Source: Thermococcus onnurineus NA1
Lineage (GTDB): Archaea; Methanobacteriota_B; Thermococci; Thermococcales; Thermococcaceae
Direction of reading: 5' to 3'
Length of the DNA stretch: 64,000 nt
NCBI RefSeq assembly: GCF_000018365.1
Contig: NC_011529.1
Span: 930,001-994,000 of the forward strand
Shown here: piece after piece, positions 51,231 through 60,600 of the stretch
Layout: every line of letters starts with the position of its first letter
How positions within the stretch are numbered: position 1 is the stretch's first letter
Position numbers and translations under genes: made by a program
The notes under the pieces: generated by a model
Seen by the model: only the letters and a program-made list of their open reading frames with translations
Databases searched by the model: none
What the model was told of the DNA's origin: nothing

Positions 51231-51994
51231 AGGTCAAAATTGGGAAGGTAGAAGCTTACATCCACGAAAAGCTCGAAAAAGAAAAGCTTCACTTCGTTCT
51301 TCTCGACCCAGACGATTTTGCGGACAAAGTATGGGAGGCTGGAGAGATAGCCCGGATGAGTGAAGAGACCGGCGTTGATGCGATAATGGTTGGTGGCTCG
51401 ACCGGAGCCGAAGGAGAAGTCCTTGACAACGTCGTGAAGGCGATAAAGGAGAGTTCAAACCTTCCGGTTATACTCTTTCCGGGTTCTCATGGTGGAATAA
51501 GCAAATATGCCGATGCAATATTCTTCATGAGTCTGCTTAATTCGACCAATCCGTTCTTCATAACCGGTGCTCAGGCTTTGGGTGCGTTCCAGGTCAAGCG
51601 CTACGGGGTGGAGCCGATACCAATGGCATACCTCATAATAGAGCCCGGAGAAACCGTCGGCTGGATCGGTGATGCAAAGCCCATTCCTCGGCACAAACCA
51701 AAGATAGCAGCAGCTTATGCCCTGGCTGGCCAGTACCTCGGAATGCGCCTCGTTTACCTTGAAGCCGGAAGCGGCGCTCCGCAGCCGGTTCCTCCCGAGA
51801 TGATAGCCCTCGTGAAAAAGGTAATCGATGTTCCCCTCATCGTCGGCGGCGGCATAAGGAGCGAGGAACAAGCAAAGACCGCTGTGAAAGCTGGAGCAGA
51901 TATAATTGTCACGGGAACGGCAATCGAGAAGGCGGGCTCTCTGGAAGAGGCCAAAAACAGACTGGAGAGTATAATAAGAGGGGTCAAGGGGTAA
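51227..51994 (+). CDS. geranylgeranylglyceryl phosphate synthase
   Basis: A 255-residue TIM barrel. HFVLLDPDDF (Mg2+/PPi site), VGGSTGAEGE, LFPGSHGGISKYADA, EAGSGAPQPV and the phosphate-binding loop VGGGIRSEEQAK ... TGTAIEKAG are the GGGP synthase signatures. It joins geranylgeranyl diphosphate to sn-glycerol 1-phosphate, the first ether bond of archaeal lipids, using the product of egsA at 38291. Overlap with the upstream nuclease gene (ATGA) indicates coupling. Confidence 0.94.
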   Translation: MKVKIGKVEAYIHEKLEKEKLHFVLLDPDDFADKVWEAGEIARMSEETGVDAIMVGGSTGAEGEVLDNVVKAIKESSNLPVILFPGSHGGISKYADAIFFMSLLNSTNPFFITGAQALGAFQVKRYGVEPIPMAYLIIEPGETVGWIGDAKPIPRHKPKIAAAYALAGQYLGMRLVYLEAGSGAPQPVPPEMIALVKKVIDVPLIVGGGIRSEEQAKTAVKAGADIIVTGTAIEKAGSLEEAKNRLESIIRGVKG

Positions 51995-51996
51995 AA

Positions 51997-52236
51997 TTAA
52001 GCTTCGGAGAGCACTTTGAAAGTTATGGTTCCCTTTTTGATTATCTTTCTGAGCTCCGCGAGAAGTCTGGGAGCGTCATCCTCGACTATCTCCATTTTAA
52101 TTTCACTTATACCCTCTGCGTCAGGCGGGAAGAAGTGTATGTCACGAATCTCGCCCCGAATCTTCTCGTACAGACGACCCAGAATTTTCCCCCTGCCCTC
52201 ATAGGGCAATTTTATGTCAAGTTCAACGATTTGCAT
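51997..52236 (-). CDS. small conserved-looking protein, unknown
   Basis: A 79-residue alpha/beta protein (QIVELDIKLPYEGRGKILGR; IRDIHFFPPDAEGISEIKME) with an ACT- or ferredoxin-like beta-alpha-beta look. The ATG at 52236 has GGTGATGGGT upstream, and a minus-strand GGTTATATAGG at about 52270 is a good TATA box 30 bp away. It is convergent with GGGP synthase, 2 bp apart. No family is recognised. Confidence 0.6.
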   Translation of the reverse strand: MQIVELDIKLPYEGRGKILGRLYEKIRGEIRDIHFFPPDAEGISEIKMEIVEDDAPRLLAELRKIIKKGTITFKVLSEA

Positions 52237-52388
52237 ACCCATCACCGCTCTATTTTATGAAAAAAGACCTATATAACCTTTCTCATGAGCGTGGATTATC
52301 GAATCCCATCAGGAATATTCCCAGAGGTTATGAAAAGCCACCGGAAAACTTTTCTTTTATCGTTTCGATTTTTATTTTGGTGGTGACC

Positions 52389-53231
52389 ATGCGTGCTTTT
52401 ATTTCCCTTGACCTAGAAGGTCTGCCTTACATAGTCAGCAGGGAGCACCTTTTCGTAAAGGGGGCTCTCTACTCTGAGGCCAGGAGAATAGCAACCGAGA
52501 TAGTCAAAGTAACGGCCGAAGCACTTCACGAGAACGGTTTCGACGAAATTATTGTTGCCGATAGCCACGGACCAATGGTGAACATCCTCCCGGAGGAGAT
52601 GCCCGAGTACGTTGAGCTTGTCCGCGGCTTTCCGAGGCCGCTCAGCATGGTGGCCTTCGCCAAAGACAGCGACGCTGCGCTCTTCCTTGGCTATCACGCC
52701 AAGGCTGGAACGGCTTATGCAACCTTTGACCACACATACAGCGGCGCTTCAATAGACAGGCTGGAAATCAATGGCGTTGAGGTTAGCGAGTTCCTCCTGA
52801 ATGCCTATCTCCTGGGAAGCTGGAATGTTCCGGTGATTCTCGTAGGTGGAGACAAAAAGCTCATAGAGGACGATGTGAGAAAGTTCACACCCTGGGTAGA
52901 GGGAGTTGTTTTCAAGGAGTCGCCCTCGCGCTACTCTGCCAAGAGTCCTAGTATGGTGAAGCTGAAGAATGAGCTCAGGGAAAGTGTTTCCAGAGCCGTT
53001 GATAGACTTAAGAACGGCGAGGCAAAGCCGCTCAAGACAGAAGAGCCGGTTCACGTTAAAGTCCGCTTCCTGAGGAGCGACATGGCAGATACCGCCGAGC
53101 TTCTTCCGTTCATCAAGAGACTGGACGGAAAGACTGTTGAGTTCAAGGCAAAGACTGTTGAAGAAGCGTACAGGGTGTTCGAGCTCCTTACCCTTGCATC
53201 CGCGGGTGTAAGCGCAATAGTCATGAGGTAA
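52389..53231 (+). CDS. M55 family D-aminopeptidase (DppA-like)
   Basis: A 280-residue zinc peptidase. ISLDLEGLPYIV (Asp and Glu ligands), VADSHGPMVN, LFLGYHAKAGTAYATFDHTYSG and RLEINGVEVSE match the DppA ligands and the Cys-less active-site region; the family removes N-terminal D-amino acids from peptides. ATG 52389 follows GGTGGTGACC. The upstream frame to 52257 is not used because it crosses a promoter (AAAACTTTTCTTTTATC at about 52350). Substrate in Thermococcus unknown. Confidence 0.9.
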   Translation: MRAFISLDLEGLPYIVSREHLFVKGALYSEARRIATEIVKVTAEALHENGFDEIIVADSHGPMVNILPEEMPEYVELVRGFPRPLSMVAFAKDSDAALFLGYHAKAGTAYATFDHTYSGASIDRLEINGVEVSEFLLNAYLLGSWNVPVILVGGDKKLIEDDVRKFTPWVEGVVFKESPSRYSAKSPSMVKLKNELRESVSRAVDRLKNGEAKPLKTEEPVHVKVRFLRSDMADTAELLPFIKRLDGKTVEFKAKTVEEAYRVFELLTLASAGVSAIVMR

Positions 53232-53261
53232 AGCTTAAGTTTCCGGATGGCTAACACTATG

Positions 53262-53336
53262 ACGCCCCCGGGAAACCGCGGGGAGGAGAGCGCCTCGGCG
53301 AGCTGTGACCTCCCTTCGCTCCCCGGGGGCACATCA
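53262..53336 (+). ncRNA. H/ACA guide sRNA (pseudouridylation guide)
   Basis: The lower stem is GCCCCCGGG (53264-53272) with CCCGGGGGC (53322-53330), 9 bp. An internal pocket has AAACCGCG on the 5' side and TTCGCTC on the 3' side. The upper stem is GGGAGG/CCTCCC (53281-53286 / 53309-53314). A K-turn-like UGA/GA element and a CGC-CTCG-GCG tip follow. ACA (53331-53333) stands right after the lower stem, 16 nt from the top of the pocket, the archaeal 14-16 nt rule. TATA-like GCTTAAG at 53234-53240 is about 25 bp before the expected 5' end. The predicted target is GAGCGAA-U-N-CGCGGUUU. Confidence 0.85.
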
Positions 53337-53400
53337 CCAGTATACATTCAAAGTCGATATTCTTTTATACCACACAAGCGTAAATTCAGTGGTGACCAGT

Positions 53401-54144
53401 GTGCAGAGAAAAATACTTACTGCCCTGATGATCGGGATTATGATAGGCTTCGTACTTGGAGCACTCTTCTCATATTCAAGTGAGGATTCAGCCAATCAAC
53501 TGCCGGAAATGAGAGTATGCCCGATAGTAGACTACAAAATCCTCGAAGGATACACTATCCCGCTGGGCAGGACAATCTCAAATGAAACGGAAGTTGCCGA
53601 AGCCCTTGAGAGAGCATACATAGAGCAGAAGAGCCCAAACTACCCCCTAGAAATTTTGAAAGAGCTCTACCGGGCTAAAAAACCAAACGCGGAACTTTTT
53701 GGAATATCATACGTTTTCAAAAACAACACACTAGGATACGGGAGGTACGGCCTAAGGAATGGCACCACTGAGGGAGACTTTACCTTCGAACCATTTACGG
53801 AAGATGAGAGTCAGAGAATAGACGGAGTGGGCCTCATAACAAAGAGATGGGCCGTGATTTTCCTCAGCATCTACGATGCAGAAGGAGCAAACAACGTAGA
53901 GACCATAACCGTGGAAGTCCCGATCGAATGGAAGCGAGTGTATTACAGCGGAAGCGGGAAGATTGCAGTAACCTCACCCAATTATGTAAAAGTTAAGCTT
54001 CCAGAGAACCGGCGGATCAACTACCTCGTACTGGCCTTTCTGACCGACGGAAAGCTCCGGAGCATGGGAGACATCCCCAAGATTACCGTAAGAGTGAATG
54101 GAATGGACTCAGTGCTTTCCAAGCCTCACTCCTCTTCCACATAA
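53401..54144 (+). CDS. exported or membrane-anchored protein, unknown
   Basis: A 247-residue protein with an N-terminal helix (ALMIGIMIGFVLGALFSYSS) that acts as signal anchor, and a beta-rich ectodomain of about 215 residues (YYSGSGKIAVTSPNYVKVK; YLVLAFLTDGKLRSM). No motif identifies it. GTG 53401 follows GGTGACCA; TCTTTTATACC at about 53361 is the likely TATA box. It is convergent with hef, overlapping it by 19 bp. Function unknown. Confidence 0.6.
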   Translation: MQRKILTALMIGIMIGFVLGALFSYSSEDSANQLPEMRVCPIVDYKILEGYTIPLGRTISNETEVAEALERAYIEQKSPNYPLEILKELYRAKKPNAELFGISYVFKNNTLGYGRYGLRNGTTEGDFTFEPFTEDESQRIDGVGLITKRWAVIFLSIYDAEGANNVETITVEVPIEWKRVYYSGSGKIAVTSPNYVKVKLPENRRINYLVLAFLTDGKLRSMGDIPKITVRVNGMDSVLSKPHSSST

Positions 54145-56495
54145 GGTGCCGTTATCACCTTCCTTATCTCCCTCGCCTTCTTCGGGCCGATGCCTTCAAC
54201 TTCCTGAAGCTCCTCCTCCGTGGCGGTGAAAACCCTCTCGACGTTGCCGAAGTGCTTGAGGAGCCTCTTTGCCAGAGTGGCCGAGACGTTGGGCAGTCCC
54301 TCGACTATCAACCGCTGCCTTTCGGCAAGAGTTAGGGCCTTCTTCTCGCTCCTCAGTCTTACCTCCTTCTTCCTCTCCTCCTGCTCGCGCTTGGCCATCA
54401 GGTAGATGAACTGGGCAGTCTCTTCCGGCCCAGAGGAGAAGAGTATCGGCACGCCCCAGTCCAAAGTGACAGCCGCTATGGCACCCCTAATCGCGTTGGG
54501 GTGAACGTTCCTTATACCGTAGAGTTGCCCCTCGATAATTATCACGGGCTTCTCATAGGCCTTCTTCAACCTCTCCACCTGGTCAAAGAGCCTTCCATCG
54601 ATTATGGACTGTATGAAGTCGTTGGCGCTCTTGCGCTCTATTCCGACCTCTTCGCTCACCACATAGTCAGCAACGTCAAGCGTCTTTACCTCGACCTCGG
54701 CCCCGAGCCCCCTGAGATGCTTTGGCACGCCGCTTCTTAGCTCCCTGCTGTCAACGTAAACAACTATGCCCTTTGGCCTTCTGACAAAGACGGGCTTTAT
54801 CGGGAGCTTCTCGTAGAGCTCCTCTTTCGAGGGCTCGGCCTTTTCGTATTTTTCCACTTTCCCCTCAGAGGGCTTCTCAGCCTCTTCAATTCCTTCGGCT
54901 TTTTCTTCAGCCGGCTTCTTCTTGGGCTTTAGAAAAGCATCGAGGGAAGTGATCTTACCCCTCTTCATATCCTCCCTCTCCTTCATCTCGGCCTCAAGCT
55001 CACGGGCTATCTTCCTAATCGCCTCAAACATTCCCCTTTCCTTCCGTCTGGAGCTCCAGTAGTAGGCCTCGTCGCGCGTTCCCTTCGCCATGAGGATAAC
55101 GACCCTACCCGGCCTGTGCCTTCCAGTCCGTCCACGTCTCTGGATGCTTCTGATGGCGGAAGGCACGGGCTCGTAGAAGATTACCAGGTCGACTTCGGGG
55201 ACATCGAGACCTTCCTCACCGACGCTTGTGGCGACCAGAACGCTGAACTCACCCCTAGAAAAGCGCTCTAACGTCTCTTTCTGCTGTTTCTGACTCATGC
55301 CCCGGTCGTTGCTCCTGCTGGCCTGACCAATGAAGCGCTCCGCACTGACACTCATCGCTCGAAGCTCCTCAACTATCTTCTTTCCTGTGTCGCGGTAGTT
55401 GGTAAAGACGATTATCTTGGAGTTCGGCTTTTTCTCCAGCTGGGCCTTAACGAGCTCCTTGAGCTTCTCCATCTTGGGGTGGTCTATTCCAAGCTCCTTC
55501 GCCTGGACTAAGAGATATATCACTTTTCTCATACGAGGATCTTCCATCAGCTCTCTGCTTGACTTCGTCCGTTTGTCCTCGCGAAGCTTTTTGAGATAAG
55601 CACGGAGGGCGGTCAGTCCCTGCGTCTCAAGGAGCTCAATCGCGTGCTGGAGCTTGACTGCTTTAGCCTGGTACATCCTCAGCCTCCCAATCTCGTAGTT
55701 GCCCCTCGCGACCTCCTGATTGATTTTTGAGCCCGCCTGGAGAACTTCCTTCTTTGAGATATCTGGCGAGTATGAACTCACGAGCTTAAACTGGGCGAGG
55801 GGTTTGAGGCTCTCCTTGAGCATCCCCCTCAGGAGGGAGCGGACCTCCTTGTAGACGCCTGGAAGGTCGACCTTGACCCACTCAAAGGCTATCCTATGGA
55901 CGTAGGGCTTCACATCCGGTGAGCTCTCGGTTCTTATCTCGATGCGCTCTATTCCGAGGTTATTGATTATTTCCCTTATCCTCACCTCGTCGCTTCCAGG
56001 GGAGGCCGTAAGGCCAAGAACAAGCGGATGTTTAGCAGTCTTGAGGTACTCCCTTGCGATGAAGACGTAGGAGTAGTTGCCCACCGCCCTGTGGGCCTCG
56101 TCGAAGACGAGAAGTACGACGTCCTCAAGGGAGATCCTGCCTGTTAAAATGTCATTCTCTATCGTTTGAGGCGTGGCAGTTATTATCACGCTTTTCTCCC
56201 AGATTTCCTGCCTTGTTTTAGGCGAGAGCTCCCCTGTCAGGACGTTTATTTTCTCCGGAGGAATGTCAAAGAGCTTTTTGAAGCTCTCCGCGTGCTGTAA
56301 AGCCAGGGGCTTTGTAGGGGCGAGCATTAAAACTTTACCGCCGTATTTTTGAAGCCTGTAGTCGGCGATAAGCATCGCGATGAGAGTCTTTCCTAATCCG
56401 GTTGGCAGAACAACAAGGCAGTTACTCTCCTTACACCTCGCGTAGATGACCTCCTGGTAAACGCGCGGCTGGATTAAGTCCCTGCGGAGATACAT
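54126..56495 (-). CDS. hef: Hef helicase-nuclease (FANCM/XPF-type)
   Basis: A 789-residue protein. The N-terminal SF2 helicase has LPTGLGKTLIAM (I), VFDEAHRAVG (II), LTASPGSDE (III) and SIQRRGRTGRH (VI). A charged linker is followed by an XPF-type nuclease with VADYVVSEEVGIERKSANDF (the ERKxxxD core), and a C-terminal tandem helix-hairpin-helix (LPNVSATLAKRLLKHFG; VEGIGPKKAREI). Hef processes stalled replication forks. The ATG at 56495 lies 25 bp from the palindromic TATA box at 56517. It is divergent from the gene at 56545. Confidence 0.95.
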   Translation of the reverse strand: MYLRRDLIQPRVYQEVIYARCKESNCLVVLPTGLGKTLIAMLIADYRLQKYGGKVLMLAPTKPLALQHAESFKKLFDIPPEKINVLTGELSPKTRQEIWEKSVIITATPQTIENDILTGRISLEDVVLLVFDEAHRAVGNYSYVFIAREYLKTAKHPLVLGLTASPGSDEVRIREIINNLGIERIEIRTESSPDVKPYVHRIAFEWVKVDLPGVYKEVRSLLRGMLKESLKPLAQFKLVSSYSPDISKKEVLQAGSKINQEVARGNYEIGRLRMYQAKAVKLQHAIELLETQGLTALRAYLKKLREDKRTKSSRELMEDPRMRKVIYLLVQAKELGIDHPKMEKLKELVKAQLEKKPNSKIIVFTNYRDTGKKIVEELRAMSVSAERFIGQASRSNDRGMSQKQQKETLERFSRGEFSVLVATSVGEEGLDVPEVDLVIFYEPVPSAIRSIQRRGRTGRHRPGRVVILMAKGTRDEAYYWSSRRKERGMFEAIRKIARELEAEMKEREDMKRGKITSLDAFLKPKKKPAEEKAEGIEEAEKPSEGKVEKYEKAEPSKEELYEKLPIKPVFVRRPKGIVVYVDSRELRSGVPKHLRGLGAEVEVKTLDVADYVVSEEVGIERKSANDFIQSIIDGRLFDQVERLKKAYEKPVIIIEGQLYGIRNVHPNAIRGAIAAVTLDWGVPILFSSGPEETAQFIYLMAKREQEERKKEVRLRSEKKALTLAERQRLIVEGLPNVSATLAKRLLKHFGNVERVFTATEEELQEVEGIGPKKAREIRKVITAPYVEEE

Positions 56496-56516
56496 ACTCC
56501 TATCTCCTCGACGAAG

Positions 56517-56524
56517 TTTATAAA
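56517..56524. promoter_or_regulatory. palindromic TATA box shared by hef and the gene at 56545
   Basis: TTTATAAA, an 8-bp palindrome. Its centre is 25.5 bp from the hef ATG on the minus strand and 24.5 bp from the plus-strand ATG at 56545. Both distances equal the usual TATA-to-start interval, so both messages should be leaderless from one box. Confidence 0.72.
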
Positions 56525-56544
56525 TTCTCGGACGAACTGAGGTC

Positions 56545-56970
56545 ATGCTACTCACGAGACACGCCAAGGAGAGACTCGTCAAAAGACTCGCTAAAAGAAG
56601 AAAGCTCGAAAGGGTTTATTCTGCACTTTGGGAGTTTTTGGAGCGCTCGAAAAGGATAGACGTGAACGATAAGGTCGTGATATTCACTGACGGGCAAAAG
56701 AGCCTCGTCTGTGTTAGGCTCGAGTGCGAAAGGCTCCCTCTGGAGGAAATAAGGCACCGTGTTGAAAAGATAAAACGTCCTTACGAGTGTGTCTTTCTCG
56801 ATGGCAGACTCGCTAGGGAGACCGTTCCTAGGAAGTTCGTCGAGCTGATTCCAGAAGGTGAATACTGCTTCTACATCAACCAAGAGAAGAGGAGCCTTTA
56901 CATAGGCAGCGAAGGGCCGCTTTTGGCAATAACCTTAAGGCCAGCGAAGAGAAAGGAGAGAGAATGCTAA
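56545..56970 (+). CDS. hypothetical protein divergent from hef
   Basis: A 141-residue basic alpha/beta protein ([60 protein letters not shown]). The start HA-x-ER-(5)-R recalls the opening of DUF4258/RelE-like small proteins, but this is weak. It begins about 25 bp after the palindromic TATA, consistent with a leaderless mRNA. It overlaps scpA convergently by 4 bp. Function unknown; the shared promoter with hef suggests a possible link to DNA repair. Confidence 0.62.
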   Translation: MLLTRHAKERLVKRLAKRRKLERVYSALWEFLERSKRIDVNDKVVIFTDGQKSLVCVRLECERLPLEEIRHRVEKIKRPYECVFLDGRLARETVPRKFVELIPEGEYCFYINQEKRSLYIGSEGPLLAITLRPAKRKEREC

Positions 56971-57629
56971 GCATTTTCCCCGACAGGCACTATGTATATC
57001 TCCCCGAAGGGTTCCTCTTGAATCAGCTCGACCTTGCCCATGTTGGAGAGAAAGAGAAGGTAGAGAAAGGTTCTGGCAACTATTTTCGGAGTGGGGTCAA
57101 AGACCAGATCCCAGAACCTTATCGGCTCCCTAGTCTCGCTGTAGAGCTTCCTGACTATCTCGTGGAGCCTGTTGACGTGCTTCTCAATGTCAACTCTGAA
57201 GTCATCGACGACGAATATCTCCTCCTCTATCTCGACCTTCTTCTTTTTCCGCGGCTTCCTCTTCTCGGCTTCCTCAAGGGCATCCATAAGGGCATCCAGC
57301 AGGTCATCAAAGGTGTAGTAGCGCTCCACCCTCCTGAGCGGAGGTGCCAGAGGCTCGACCTCGACGCGGATGTGCTCCTCGTGCTTTTCTTCCTCATCTT
57401 CCTCGTCCGCGTACAGCAAAGCTTCGCTCTTCATCCTGACAAGAATTGAAGCAGCTAAGATAGCCCTCGCTGAAACGCGGAGGTCGAGCTCCTTCATCTC
57501 CCTGAGCCTTTCTATGTACTTTTCTGTAAGGTCGACTATATCGATGTTCCACGGATCCACCTTTCCCATCTGGACGAGCTGAAGGAGTATATCGACGGGA
57601 GTGATTTCCTCTTCCCTTCGGGACTCCAT
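56967..57629 (-). CDS. scpA: segregation and condensation protein ScpA (kleisin)
   Basis: A 220-residue kleisin. The N-terminal [19 protein letters not shown] and [20 protein letters not shown] form the SMC-neck-binding helices; the middle is acidic ([10 protein letters not shown]); the C-terminal winged helix ([23 protein letters not shown]) binds the SMC head. The start at 57629 follows GGTGAGAACC and overlaps the smc stop region, so the two are coupled. No ScpB gene is adjacent. Confidence 0.93.
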   Translation of the reverse strand: MESRREEEITPVDILLQLVQMGKVDPWNIDIVDLTEKYIERLREMKELDLRVSARAILAASILVRMKSEALLYADEEDEEEKHEEHIRVEVEPLAPPLRRVERYYTFDDLLDALMDALEEAEKRKPRKKKKVEIEEEIFVVDDFRVDIEKHVNRLHEIVRKLYSETREPIRFWDLVFDPTPKIVARTFLYLLFLSNMGKVELIQEEPFGEIYIVPVGENA

Positions 57630-57634
57630 GGTTC

Positions 57635-60600
57635 TCACCCGCTTAGATGGCCGAACATCTCGGAGTGCTCGGCCTCGCTCTTCTTCCTTGCCTCCTCGAG
57701 TATCTTCATGGCCTTCTCAAGGCTGAGCGCGACGACCCTGCTGACGCCATTCCTCATGCTCACACCTATTATCTTCTCTGCGTTGGCCATCATGACGTCT
57801 CTGAGAGTTATGACAATGAACTGGCTGTTCTCTGAGGCCTCTTTTATCAGGTCAGCAACGCGCTTAACGTTTGCATCGTCAAGGTGGGCGTCTATCTCAT
57901 CGAAGAGGTAGAAGGGCGCTGGCTTGTAGCGCTGGATTGCAAAGACGAAAGCCAGAGCCGTCAAAGCCTTCTCGCCACCGCTCATGGCCTCAATCCTCTT
58001 GACGTCCTTGCCGGCTGGCTTGGCTTCTATCTCCAGTCCACCAGCGAATGGATCATCGGGATTCTCGAGGATGAGCCTCGCGCTTCCACCCGGTGAGAGC
58101 TTGGCGAAGAGCTCGGAGAAGTTCTTGGCGATCTCATTGAGGGTCTGCATGAAGACGTTCCTCTTCTGGCCTTCTATCTCCTCGATGAACTCCTCTATGC
58201 TCTCCTTCTCGGCGACGACCTGCTCGCGCTTGCTCTTCAGCTCAAGATAACGCCTCTCGACGACCTCAAAGTCCTCGATGGCCTTCATGTTAACCGGCTC
58301 GAGGGAGCGTATTTCCTCCTCCATGCGCTCTATCTCTTCCTTCAGTGCCTCGAGCTCCAGCGGTATCTCCTTGATAGACTTGATGAGCTTGGCGTCGTGG
58401 TGCTTGAGCTCCGCCTGCTTCTCCTTGAGGGTAGCCTCGTACTGAGCGAGGCGTATCTTCAGCGTGTTGGCCTCTATCCTGAGGTTCTGGATCTTGTTCG
58501 TGAGCTCTTCCTTCTCGGCGCGGAGCTCAACTATCTCGTTCCTGAGCGTCTCCCTTCTCTCGCGGAGCTCCTTGAGCTCGTCCTTAACGTTCTCCTCTGC
58601 TTTCTTGAGCTCCTCAAGATCCTTCTCAAACTCCTCGATGGTCTTCTCATTTTCGACTATGTTGCTCTTAAGGGCGTTTATCCTGTTGATTAAGCCCTCA
58701 ATCTCCTCCTCCAGGTCAGCTTTCCTCGGGAGGAGCTCTTCGTTTATCCTTATCTCGAGGTTCTCCAGCTTGCTCTCGACCTTGCTGAGCTCTTCTCTGA
58801 GGGCGCTTATCTCGTGCTCGACCTCTCTTATCTTCTGGTTGAGCTCTCTGGCCTCCGGGTTCTCCAGGGCCTTTTTGAGCTTCTCCTTCTTCTTCTCGAG
58901 CCTCTCTATCCTTCCGCGGAGCTTTGCCATCTCACCTTTTGTATCGTGGATCTTCTTTTCGAGAGCCTTGATGAGCTTCTCGCTCCCCCCAATCTCCTCT
59001 TTCAGAGCCCTGTCCTCCGCTAAAAGCCTGTCCATCTCGCGCTGGATGACCTGAAGGTCCTTGCTCAGGTCGCTCCTCCTCATTCTCAGCTCAAAGATCT
59101 CGTTCTGTAGACCCTTAATCTCAAGCTTGAGAGCGTTGATTGCAGACTCGAGGGTTTCCTTTTCCCTCTCGAGGGCTTCGACCTTTCTCCTCAGCTCGTC
59201 GGTGTTGATTGAGAGCTTGCCCCTCGGTCTATAGTGACCACCTGTAATCGCTCCGCTCCTCTCAAGGAGTTCGCCCCCAAGGGTCACCATCCTGACCTTT
59301 CCGATGCCAACTGCCCTCGCCTCGTCCATGTCGTTCACTATGAGTGTGTCCCCGAGGGCATAGGCAACGGCGTTCTTGAAGCGCGGATCGTACTGGACGA
59401 CGTCCATCGCAGGGATGCCCAGCGAGGGCCTCTCCTTCATGGAGCGCGGCTTTATCTTGTTGAGCGGGAGGAATGTTAATCTTCCGAGCTTTTTCTCCTT
59501 GAGAAGCTTTATCGCCTTCTCAGCAACCTTATCATCTTCAACAACAACGTTGTCGTAGTTGCCGCCGAGGGCGACCTCCACGGCCAGCGCGTAGTTTTCG
59601 TCTCTAACACTTATCAGCTCACCCAGAGACCCGTAGAGGCCGGGGATGTTCTGGGATTTCAGGAACTCTATCGCCCTATTGCCCCTCACTTCCCTCTGGG
59701 CTTCAGCCTTTATCAGCTCCTCCCTGACCTTAACGAGTTCACTCGAAACCTTGTTCAGCTTCTTCGTCTTCTCCTCCAGTTCCTTCTCAGCTTTCCTCAG
59801 GCGAGCCTCGGCCTTTGTCATTTTACCATCTATTTCACCAAGTTCGGAGCGTTTGCTTTCCAGGGAGTTCCTCGCTTCCTCGATCTTGGATTTGAGAGCA
59901 ACCCTCTTTGCATTGTCCTGGGCCATCTTGGCCTTGAGGCGCTCTATCTCCTCCTCAAACTTCCTCACGTCGCTCTCTTTCATGTAGAGTTCCTTCTTGG
60001 CCTCTTCCAGCTCGTCGACGACTCTGTCGAAGTCCTGCTTGGCTATCGCAAAGTCCCTGTCTATCTCTCCCAGCTTGATGACAAGCTCGTTCTTGACGAC
60101 TTCCTTCTCCTTTATCTCAGCCTTGAGCTTCTCCCTTCTCTTGCTCCAGCGCTGGATCGCGCTTTTGTTCTTCTCTATCTCCTCCGAAACCTTCCTGAGT
60201 TCCTCCTTAGCCTTAGCAAGGCGGCGCTGGCTGTCTTCTATCTCCTTCTGAGCGAGCTCAATGTTCTTCCTGGCCATCTCTATCTTCGACTGAACCTCGC
60301 TTATCTTTCTGGTGACCTCCAGGATACCATCCTCGCTCTTCTCCTCCAGCTCCCTCTCGACAGCGTTAAGCTCCCTCTCCCTCGCTACTATCTCCTTGGC
60401 TATCTCCTTGAGGCGCTCCTCTATAGCCGCTATCTCGGCCTCTATACCCCTGTCACGGACGGTGCTTTCTTCGATAAGATTCTCGAGCTTCCTAATTTCT
60501 CCAAGAAGGAGCGTAACCTTAGCCTTCTCAACACGCTCCTTCAGGTCGAGGTACCTCAAGGCGTCGTTTCTCTCCTTTTCAAGTTTGTCGAGCTGGGCCT

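Noticed and set aside
52257-52388. N-terminal extension of the D-aminopeptidase
   Set aside because: The segment is AT-rich with TATA-like elements and no ribosome site; the family starts at the ATG 52389.
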